Assembly: GCA_050747525.1 (NCBI GenBank)
Contig: JBOGOC010000070.1
Coordinates: 1 to 27,952, forward strand
Reading direction: 5' to 3'
Length of the DNA: 27,952 nt
Source: JBOGOC01 sp050747525
Lineage (GTDB): Bacteria; Acidobacteriota; Polarisedimenticolia; JACPZX01; DASXTC01
Shown here piece after piece: positions 1-6,210 of this stretch. The position numbers and the translations under genes were made by a program. The stretch's first letter is position 1. Each line of letters starts with the position of its first letter. The notes beneath the pieces were generated by a model. The model was not told where the DNA came from, made no database searches, and worked only from the letters and a program-made list of their open reading frames with translations.

Positions 1-153
1 GATGACTCGGTTCTCATCGCCCGATGTGGCGCGGGGATGACCGGGCTCCCAGGCATCCAGAAGCAGCACATCGTGTCCCGTCTCGCGCAGGCATAGGGCG
101 GACCACAGGCCCATGATCCCCGCTCCCACGACGACATATCGGCCTTCAGCCAT
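1..153 (-). CDS. FAD-dependent oxidoreductase (DAO family), N-terminal fragment
   Basis: Only the first 51 codons are in the window; the gene runs off the left edge. The protein opens with an ATG at 153 and a Rossmann dinucleotide-binding strand-turn-helix, VVVGAGIMGLWSALCL, which fits the GxGxxG pattern for FAD. It is followed by an acidic strand end (LLLDAWEPGHP) and then a GDENRVI segment. That segment resembles the substrate/flavin loop after the first beta-alpha-beta unit in sarcosine oxidase and N-methyltryptophan oxidase relatives. The family oxidises amines or amino acids with flavin. The substrate cannot be told from this piece. It is divergent from the ferredoxin gene at 249, with about 95 bp between the two starts. 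Confidence 0.8.
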   Translation of the reverse strand, partial: MAEGRYVVVGAGIMGLWSALCLRETGHDVLLLDAWEPGHPRATSGDENRVI

Positions 154-248
154 CCACTCCCCACGTCATGGATCGCCCGCACCATGCCCGGCCGCCTCGT
201 GCTATCTTACCGGCTGCCGCCAGCGGCATTCCAAGGAGCCGAAAAAAG

Positions 249-593
249 ATGACCTACACGGTTTCAAGACTGTGCCGGGATTGCAAGGACACCGCGTGCG
301 TGGCTGTCTGTCCGGTGGACTGCTTCTACGTCGTCAAAGAACCCACCGCCGATCTGCCGGATCAGCTCTACATCTCGCCGGCGGAATGCATCGACTGCGG
401 CGCCTGCGAGCCGGAGTGCCCGTGGGAGGCCATCACCACGGCCGACGCGGTCCCCGAGCTGTTCACCGACGACACACCGCTCAACGCACGCTGCGACACG
501 GAGCGCGAGCTGTTCGACGTCGCCAAGCACATCGAAAAGCCCAAGCCGAGTGTCGAGGAGGTGCAGGTGAACAAGGTCAAGTGGGGCCTCTGA
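249..593 (+). CDS. fdxA: 7Fe (3Fe-4S + 4Fe-4S) ferredoxin, FdxA type
   Basis: A 114-residue soluble electron carrier. The cysteine pattern matches Azotobacter-type ferredoxin I. C9, C17 and C57 are the expected [3Fe-4S] ligands, C21, C47, C50 and C53 the [4Fe-4S] ligands, and C12 and C25 match the two non-ligand cysteines of that family. The second motif reads CIDCGACEPECPWEAI. The loop between the motifs (residues 27-46) is several residues longer than in the Azotobacter protein. I chose ATG 249 because AAGGAG at 233-238 gives a good ribosome site and the conserved MTYTV start follows. A longer in-frame start at 168 adds a non-conserved extension. It is monocistronic as far as can be seen. 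Its redox partner is unknown; the divergent flavoprotein is a possible but unproven one. Confidence 0.93.
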   Translation: MTYTVSRLCRDCKDTACVAVCPVDCFYVVKEPTADLPDQLYISPAECIDCGACEPECPWEAITTADAVPELFTDDTPLNARCDTERELFDVAKHIEKPKPSVEEVQVNKVKWGL

Positions 594-724
594 TCCAGCC
601 CTGCCGGCGCTGACCGGCTCCGTCCGCCTTCTCCCCGCATGAGCGCCTGGCCGGGTGTGGCCAGGAACGCCCGGATCTGCTAGCCTGTCCGGCTCACTTA
701 CACTGGAAGACTGAAAGGATACCT

Positions 725-2821
725 GTGACCACCGATCTCTCGCGGCTGCGCAACATCGGCATCAGCGCCCACATCGACTCGGGCAAGACCACCCTGACCG
801 AGCGGGTGCTCTTCTACACGAAGCGCATCCGTGTCATGCACGACGTCAAGGGGAAGGACGGCGTGGGCGCCAAGATGGACTCGATGGACCTCGAGCGCGA
901 GCGCGGGATCACCATCCAGTCCGCGGCCACCCACTGCGAATGGGCGGGCCACCACGTCAACATCATCGACACCCCGGGTCACGTGGACTTCACCATCGAG
1001 GTGGAGCGCTCCCTGCGGGTTCTGGACGGGGCCGTCCTGGTGCTGTGCGCGGTGGCGGGGGTGCAGTCCCAGTCCATGACCGTGGACCGGCAGATGCGAC
1101 GGTACAAGGTCCCCCGGCTGGCCTTCATCAACAAGGCGGACCGATCGGGAGCCAATCCCTTCCGCGTGACGGAGCAGCTGCGCGAGAAGCTGCGCCACAA
1201 CGCCGTGCTGATGCAGATCCCCATCGGCCTGGAGGCCGACCACGAGGGGGTGATCGACCTGGTGCGAATGAAGGCCCTCTACTTCGACGGAGAGGGAGGG
1301 GAGAAGATCCGCGTGGAGGACATCCCCCCCGAGCTGCTCAAGGAGGCCGACGCGCGCCGGCACAAGATGCTGGACGCCGTCTCAATGCACTCTGACGAGC
1401 TGATGGAGGCCATGCTGTCCGACGACCCCGCCGCGATCACTCCGGATCTGATCCACGCGGCCGTGCGGCGCGGAACGCTGTCGCTCGATCTGACCCCCGT
1501 GTTCATGGGCTCGGCCTACAAGAACAAGGGCGTGCAGCCCCTGCTGGACGCGGTGAACCTCTACCTGCCCTCGCCCCCCGAGGTGGTCAACGAGGCGCTG
1601 GACCTGAGCAAGGGAGGAGAGGATCGGATCGTGCTGAAGCCCGACCTCGAGGCTCCTCTGGTCTGCCTGGCCTTCAAGCTGGAGGAGGGGCGCTTCGGGC
1701 AGCTCACCTACATCCGCATCTATCAGGGTTCGCTGCGCAAGGGAGACACGATCGTGAACGCGCGAACCGGCCGCGACGTCAAGGTGGGACGCCTGGTGCG
1801 CATGCACGCGGACGAGATGGAGGACATCACCGGCGCGTCGGTGGGCGACATCGTGGCGCTGTTCGGCATCGACTGCGCGTCGGGGGACACCTTCACCTCG
1901 GATCGCATCTCGGTGGCCATGACCTCGATGCACGTGCCCGCCCCCGTCATCCACATCACCATCAAGCCTAAGGACAAGAAGGCGCAGGGGAACATCTCCA
2001 AGGCGCTGCAGCGCTTCACCAAGGAAGACCCGACCTTCCACGCGCGCGTGGACGAGGAGTCGGGCGAGACGATCATCTCGGGGATGGGCGAGCTGCACCT
2101 GGACGTCTACGTGGAGCGGATGAAGCGCGAATACAACGCCGAGGTGGAGACGGGCGCGCCCCAGGTGGCGTACCGCGAAGCGATCTCGCGCAAGGCCGAG
2201 TTCAACTACACGCACAAGAAGCAGACCGGGGGCTCCGGGCAGTACGGCCGCGTGGGCGGCTATGTGGAGCCGCTGCCGGAAGGAGACTTCGAGTTCGTCG
2301 ATGAAGTCTACGGGGGGTCCATCCCGACGGAGTTCATCACCTCGGTGCAGAAAGGCTTCAAGTCCCAGATGAAGAAGGGGCGCCTCATCGGATTCCCCGT
2401 GACCGGGTTCCGGGTGGTGATCAACGACGGGGCCGCCCATTCGGTGGACTCGTCCGACAACGCCTTCCAGGCGGCCGCCCGCGGCGCATTCCGCGAGGTC
2501 TATCACCGCGCCAAGCCGCAGATCCTGGAGCCCATCATGAAGGTCTCCGTCGAGGGGCCGGGCGAGTTCCAGGGGGCTTTCGTGCGCACCATCATGCAGC
2601 GCCGGGGCATGATCGTGGGGACCACGGAGTCCGAAGGGTTCGTGCGGGTGGACGCCGACGTGCCGCTGGGCGAGATGTTCGGCTATTCGACGGACCTGCG
2701 CTCTTCGAGCCAGGGAAAGGCCGAGTACACCATGGAGTTCGCGCGCTACGCGCCGGTGCCCGGCGAGGTCTCCCAGGAGCTGATCAAGAAGTACGGCACC
2801 GGCCTCGACGACGAAGAGTAG
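725..2821 (+). CDS. fusA: Translation elongation factor G (spirochaete/mitochondrial-like type)
   Basis: A 698-residue, full-length five-domain translational GTPase that drives ribosomal translocation or recycling. The G domain shows G1 AHIDSGKTT (15-23), G2 around RERGIT (58-63), G3 DTPGHVDF (82-89), G4 NKAD (136-139) and a G5-like GSAYKNKGVQ. Domain IV contains the expected HKKQTGGSGQYGRV segment. The start is GTG 725, with AAAGGA at 714-719. The G1 block, the RGKDGVGAKMDSM-like stretch (42-54) and the NKxDRxGANP sequence look like mitochondrial EF-G1 and spirochaete-type spdEFG rather than the classical NKMDRxGADF type. This protein has Ala in place of the usual Met or Leu of NKMD/NKLD. 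It sits outside any str (rpsL-rpsG-tuf) operon in this window. Other EF-G paralogues may exist elsewhere in the genome. It heads a tight run with the next two genes. Confidence 0.95.
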   Translation: MTTDLSRLRNIGISAHIDSGKTTLTERVLFYTKRIRVMHDVKGKDGVGAKMDSMDLERERGITIQSAATHCEWAGHHVNIIDTPGHVDFTIEVERSLRVLDGAVLVLCAVAGVQSQSMTVDRQMRRYKVPRLAFINKADRSGANPFRVTEQLREKLRHNAVLMQIPIGLEADHEGVIDLVRMKALYFDGEGGEKIRVEDIPPELLKEADARRHKMLDAVSMHSDELMEAMLSDDPAAITPDLIHAAVRRGTLSLDLTPVFMGSAYKNKGVQPLLDAVNLYLPSPPEVVNEALDLSKGGEDRIVLKPDLEAPLVCLAFKLEEGRFGQLTYIRIYQGSLRKGDTIVNARTGRDVKVGRLVRMHADEMEDITGASVGDIVALFGIDCASGDTFTSDRISVAMTSMHVPAPVIHITIKPKDKKAQGNISKALQRFTKEDPTFHARVDEESGETIISGMGELHLDVYVERMKREYNAEVETGAPQVAYREAISRKAEFNYTHKKQTGGSGQYGRVGGYVEPLPEGDFEFVDEVYGGSIPTEFITSVQKGFKSQMKKGRLIGFPVTGFRVVINDGAAHSVDSSDNAFQAAARGAFREVYHRAKPQILEPIMKVSVEGPGEFQGAFVRTIMQRRGMIVGTTESEGFVRVDADVPLGEMFGYSTDLRSSSQGKAEYTMEFARYAPVPGEVSQELIKKYGTGLDDEE

Positions 2822-2834
2822 AAAGGAGCCGCGC

Positions 2835-3536
2835 ATGTACCGCAAGGAGCTCAACGAGCGCAGCCCGCTGCGCGTCTTCGAGAAGTCGATTCACGGCGGA
2901 CTGGGGCCCGGCAACATCGGCGTCGCGGTGGGCCGCCACGGCGTGGGCAAGACCGCCTTCCTCGTGGGGGTGGCCCTCGACGACCTCATGCGCGGCCGCA
3001 AGGTGCTGCACGTCGCGCTGGATCAGTCCGTGGAAAAGGTGCGCACGTACTACGACGAGATCTTCATGGACCTGGCGCGCAGCAGCGGGCTGGAGGACGT
3101 GGGGCTCGAGCGCCTGGAGATGGAGCGCAACCGCAACATCCACACCTACATCAACGGAAGCTTCTCGGTGGACCGGCTGCGCGAGGCGATCGCCTTCATG
3201 CGCGAGCACGCGCACTTCGTGCCCCGGGCCATCGTGGTCGACGGGTACGACTTCGAGAAGGCGACCACCGAAGGGCTCGCCGACCTGCGCGGCGTCGCGC
3301 AGGACCTGGAGGCTGAGCTCTGGATGGCCGCCATCACCCATCGCGAGTCCCAGGTGAACCAGCGCGGCATCCCCGAGCACGTGGCCCGCGTGGAGAGCGC
3401 CCTGAGCGTCATCGTCTCCCTGCAGCACGACGGCAAGGCGGTGCACATCCGCCTGCTCAAGGATCACGACAACCCCGAGGTTTCCGACACGCCGGTGGCG
3501 CTCGACCCCACCACGATGTTGCTCATCCGCGAATGA
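2835..3536 (+). CDS. RecA/KaiC-like P-loop ATPase of unknown function
   Basis: A 233-residue soluble protein with one RecA-type nucleotide-binding fold. Walker A is GRHGVGKT (33-40), and the hydrophobic strand plus acidic residue of Walker B is AIVVD (132-136). The order of elements (glycine-rich lead-in GGLGPGN, Walker A, a later ITHRES segment) resembles KaiC/RadA-family proteins more than AAA+ proteins. I do not recognise a named family. AAAGGAG at 2822-2828 gives a clear ribosome site for ATG 2835, 13 bases after the fusA stop. It ends with an ATGA overlap into the CvpA-like gene, so the two are probably translated together. The context suggests a housekeeping or regulatory role linked with EF-G expression, but this is inference only. 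Confidence 0.75.
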   Translation: MYRKELNERSPLRVFEKSIHGGLGPGNIGVAVGRHGVGKTAFLVGVALDDLMRGRKVLHVALDQSVEKVRTYYDEIFMDLARSSGLEDVGLERLEMERNRNIHTYINGSFSVDRLREAIAFMREHAHFVPRAIVVDGYDFEKATTEGLADLRGVAQDLEAELWMAAITHRESQVNQRGIPEHVARVESALSVIVSLQHDGKAVHIRLLKDHDNPEVSDTPVALDPTTMLLIRE

Positions 3537-4078
3537 CTCCCGGCCCGTTCGATATCGGAGCGGGCGTTCTGGCGCTGGTCCTGATGGCGTACGGCGCCTG
3601 GCGCGGCATGATCCGTCTGGTCCTGTGGTTCGCGGGCTGGGTCGCAGCCTGGTGGGTGGCGCTGCGCTACAGCGAACCTCTCGCGCTGCGCCTGGGTGCG
3701 GGTCAGGAGGTGCTCGCCGGACGGCCCGACCTGCTCCGTCTGGCCTGCTTCCTGTTCCTCTTTGCCTCGGTCGCCTTCGTCCTCTCTCTGGCCGGATGGC
3801 TGCTGGCCCGCGCCCTGAAGATGGCCCTGCCCAAGGGTGTGGATCGCCTGATGGGAGCCACGGCCGGCCTGCTGATGGCGATCCTGCTGGTGTGCGCCTC
3901 GTCGGTGCCGATCCTGGCCGTGTGGCCTCCCGACGGGGGATGGCTCATGTGGGATTCCATCGTGGCCCCCTACGCGGTGGCCGGCGGCCGCTATCTCCAG
4001 ACCGTCGCGCCGGAGCCGTGGAAGTCGCGCTTCTCCGCCGCCTCGCAGGCTTTGCTCTCGAAGGACGTGGGCCGTTAG
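3533..4078 (+). CDS. CvpA-family inner-membrane protein
   Basis: A 181-residue membrane protein with about four hydrophobic segments: roughly residues 8-25, 28-45, 65-90 and 108-128. It starts MTPGPFDIGAGVLALVLMAYGAWRG, which fits the CvpA (colicin V production) family opening of an aspartate-containing first helix followed by a small-residue, G/R-containing turn. CvpA members are poorly understood inner-membrane proteins linked to toxin export and envelope stress. The start overlaps the upstream stop as ATGA at 3533-3536, typical of translational coupling. It is the last gene of the EF-G run. The family call is moderately sure and the function is not known. Confidence 0.7.
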   Translation: MTPGPFDIGAGVLALVLMAYGAWRGMIRLVLWFAGWVAAWWVALRYSEPLALRLGAGQEVLAGRPDLLRLACFLFLFASVAFVLSLAGWLLARALKMALPKGVDRLMGATAGLLMAILLVCASSVPILAVWPPDGGWLMWDSIVAPYAVAGGRYLQTVAPEPWKSRFSAASQALLSKDVGR

Positions 4079-4118
4079 GGACGGGGCGGCCGGCGTAGGG
4101 CATTGCCGCCAAGGCACG

Positions 4119-4553
4119 TTGGGTGTAATCCTGTTGGTCTGTATGGTTGTGCTCGGGTGTCGCTTTGTCCCCTCATCGAAGTTCGAACTATCAAATGACT
4201 CACGATTGCCTAGGTGGCTTGTACTTCCCCAAGGCCTCTCGCGTACCGATGTCACGGTGTGGATGTACTATTACGTAGGACTTAGTAATTCTACTGTAAG
4301 CTTCGCTTTCTATGACAAGAACACTGGCAATACAATTGGCACGGCGGATGGGGAAGTTAGACACTCAGGGCCGCTAACATTAAGTGGGGATAGACGAAGC
4401 TACCCTATGTATTCGCTCGTAACCGTAGATGGTATTAGTGAGTTGATTGAGCACCGTGCAATGGAGCCCGTATTCTACATTAATGACGATCGGGATGTCT
4501 GGGACAGACTTGGCCTGTCCTCCTACGGGCCGCCGAATGTACAAGGACCGTAA
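4119..4553 (+). CDS. Small lipoprotein-like protein of unknown function in an AT-rich islet
   Basis: A 144-codon ORF that begins with a hydrophobic stretch (VILLVCMVVLGC) ending in a lipobox-like VLGC, so it may be an outer- or inner-membrane lipoprotein. The rest is mixed beta-strand-like sequence without Cys or recognised motifs, including YYYVGLSNSTVSF and IEHRAMEPVFYIN. The start is uncertain: TTG 4119 leaves no basic residue before the hydrophobic core and has no convincing ribosome site. An upstream in-frame extension would add an Arg but has no usual start codon. Base composition is strikingly different from the neighbours (4261-4320 is about 37% G+C) and codons such as AAT, AGA and TTA-type AT-rich ones are common. 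That suggests recent transfer. I do not recognise a named domain. Confidence 0.6.
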   Translation: MGVILLVCMVVLGCRFVPSSKFELSNDSRLPRWLVLPQGLSRTDVTVWMYYYVGLSNSTVSFAFYDKNTGNTIGTADGEVRHSGPLTLSGDRRSYPMYSLVTVDGISELIEHRAMEPVFYINDDRDVWDRLGLSSYGPPNVQGP

Positions 4554-4616
4554 TCCGCGACATCCACACCTGAAATGGTCCACCGAAGGTTTAGCCTGCC
4601 GAGTTCGCAGGTCGTG

Positions 4617-4684
4617 ACTCCGATCACCGGGTGTCCAGGTGAATGATGGTACGAGATGCCGCCTGACTCGTAACTCCGATCACC
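4617..4684. repeat. Short direct repeat pair ACTCCGATCACC
   Basis: Two identical 12-base copies at 4617-4628 and 4673-4684, 56 bases apart. Each has a similar flank (CGT before, followed by GGG- or TGG-rich sequence). They lie at the downstream side of the AT-rich islet. They could be att-like or duplication scars, but two copies of 12 bases are weak evidence. Confidence 0.4.
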
Positions 4685-4730
4685 TGGGGAGCCAGTTCCT
4701 TCCGCCCCCGAGTTGGGGCTGACGATTCAT

Positions 4731-4760
4731 GAGCCCTGATCGCGAGAGCGGTCAGGGCTC
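4731..4760 (+). terminator. Strong hairpin with GAGA tetraloop, terminator-like
   Basis: GAGCCCTGATCGC (4731-4743), loop GAGA, then GCGGTCAGGGCTC (4748-4760) gives a 13-bp stem with one T-G wobble. A short T-containing run (TCGTGTTT) follows on the plus strand. It may end transcription from the islet. The GNRA loop would also fit a structured RNA. The T tract is imperfect. Confidence 0.5.
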
Positions 4761-4907
4761 TCGTGTTTAGGGGCGTGGGCGCGGAGCTCGGGGCATCGTG
4801 CAATCGCTCGACGCCGGGCACCACCGTCGTTCATCTCGACTGAGCAAGCGCCAGCGCATCAGCGCCGGAAATCGGAGTTGCCATGCCACGCGGCGCATGA
4901 GGAACGC

Positions 4908-5693
4908 CTAGCGGGCAGAGGCGAGTGCCCGGCCGCCGTCCACACTGAAGGTGCCGCCGGTCACCCATCCCGCGCGGTCGGAGAGCAGGAACAGGGCCAG
5001 CTCCGCCACGTCGGCGGGCTGTCCCACGCGGCCCAGGGGATGCGTCGTCCTGCTTCGTTCGAGAAAGGCCGCGTAGTCGGGCTCGCTCATGCCTCCGCTG
5101 CGGTGCAGGTCGGTCACCACCACGCCCGGGTTGAGGGCGTTGACGCGCACGCCGTGGGGCGCCAGCTCCAGGGAGAGGCACCGGGTCAACTGGTCCACAG
5201 CCGCCTTGCTCACGCAGTAGACGAGAACGCCCGGGTACGGGCGCAGCCCCGCCACGCTGGAGAGGTTCAGGATGCTCCCGCGGGACGTCTTCAGGTGCGG
5301 CGCGGCGAGGCGGGTGAGGGCGAACAGGGCCGTCACGTTCACGTCCATCGAGCGCTGCCAGGCGTCCAGGCTCGTGGAGTCGATGCTTCCCGCCTCCAGG
5401 ATGCCGGCCGCGTTCACCAGCATATCGAGCCGGCCGGTGCGCTCGAGGGAGGCGGCCACGATCCGCGCGCGGTCTTCTTCGTGCGTGACGTCGCCGCGGA
5501 CGGACACGATGGATCCGGACGGGCCTTCCGAGACGGTCCTGGCCAGGGCGTCCGCGCGCCTTCCCGCCGCCACCACGACGGCGCCTTCGGTGGCCAGCCT
5601 CAGAGCGATGGCCTTGCCCAGCCCGCTTCCCGCCCCCGTGACCAGGGCCGATCGTCCCTGCAGCTCTCCCATGGCCGGCATTGTACTTGACAT
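4908..5693 (-). CDS. SDR-family NAD(P)-dependent oxidoreductase
   Basis: A 261-residue classical short-chain dehydrogenase/reductase. It has the cofactor motif TGAGSGLG (19-26), NAAG (94-97), N119, catalytic S146, Y159 and K163 (YCVSK), then a PGVV segment after the active site and the usual C-terminal WVTGGTFSVDGG. Basic residues after the second strand (AAGRRADAL, 42-50) favour NADP(H). The substrate is unknown; such proteins are often labelled 3-oxoacyl-ACP reductase-like. The start is unsure: ATG 5693, ATG 5681 and ATG 5672 are all in frame without a clear ribosome site, and the last two would still keep the whole fold. It is divergent from hsp20 with an 84-bp gap. Confidence 0.9.
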   Translation of the reverse strand: MSSTMPAMGELQGRSALVTGAGSGLGKAIALRLATEGAVVVAAGRRADALARTVSEGPSGSIVSVRGDVTHEEDRARIVAASLERTGRLDMLVNAAGILEAGSIDSTSLDAWQRSMDVNVTALFALTRLAAPHLKTSRGSILNLSSVAGLRPYPGVLVYCVSKAAVDQLTRCLSLELAPHGVRVNALNPGVVVTDLHRSGGMSEPDYAAFLERSRTTHPLGRVGQPADVAELALFLLSDRAGWVTGGTFSVDGGRALASAR

Positions 5694-5777
5694 CCCGGCC
5701 CCGCGTTCTTACTGATGCGCCGGCACCAAGGATCGAACCGCATCCGCAACCCACATCAAGCAGAGGAGGAGATCCCT

Positions 5778-6197
5778 ATGTGGCGCAGGATCAGTCCGTT
5801 CATCGAGCTCGACATCATCCGGGAGATCGACTCCCTCTTCAGCGGAACCGCCCGGGACGCAAGCACGTTCACTCCGGCCGTGGACTGCTTCACCCGGGAC
5901 AAGGAGCTGGTCCTCAGGGCCGAGCTTCCCGGCATCGACCCCGCGAAGGTCGAGATCAACGTGCAGGGCCGCTCTCTGACCCTGCGCGGGGAGAAGCAGG
6001 CCGCCCACGAGGCCGGCGGGAACGACGTCCACTATCGCGAGATCGTGCACGGCCGGTTCGAGAGGACCTTCACCCTTCCCCAGGGTCTGAACGTGGATCA
6101 GGTGAAGGCCACCTACGACAACGGCGTGCTGGAGATCACGATGCCGGCCGAGGGGCTGTCCACCGCACGCAAGGTTCCGGTGGAAATAGCCGCCTGA
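5778..6197 (+). CDS. Small heat-shock protein, Hsp20/alpha-crystallin family
   Basis: A 139-residue ATP-independent holdase chaperone. A short N-terminal arm (1-30) is followed by the alpha-crystallin domain starting near PAVDCF, with the signature ELPGIDPAKVEI and the strand NGVLEITMP. The C-terminal VPVEI is an I/V-x-I/V anchor for oligomer assembly. I chose ATG 5778 because AGGAGG at 5764-5769 sits 8 bases before it. A longer ORF from 5715 would bury that site. No CIRCE repeat is visible upstream. A clear rho-independent terminator follows directly. Confidence 0.93.
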   Translation: MWRRISPFIELDIIREIDSLFSGTARDASTFTPAVDCFTRDKELVLRAELPGIDPAKVEINVQGRSLTLRGEKQAAHEAGGNDVHYREIVHGRFERTFTLPQGLNVDQVKATYDNGVLEITMPAEGLSTARKVPVEIAA

Positions 6198-6210
6198 GGG
6201 TCGAGCCAGA

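Larger units (their letters stand above)
4554..4907. other. Gene-free stretch with direct repeat and hairpin
   Basis: No convincing coding sequence on either strand. The part to about 4700 keeps the odd composition of the preceding islet. It holds two copies of a 12-base direct repeat and one strong hairpin, listed separately. I looked for a tRNA or tmRNA remnant that might mark an integration site and could not fold one. Confidence 0.6.

Noticed and set aside
1382..2854. Long minus-strand ORF of 490 codons opposite EF-G
   Set aside because: It is the antisense shadow of a clear EF-G gene, rich in His/Arg/Leu with no domain; GC-rich genes commonly give such open frames.
4561..4690. tRNA or tmRNA remnant marking an integration site
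   Set aside because: Some strings look like T-arm sequence, but no cloverleaf or paired T-arm can be folded.
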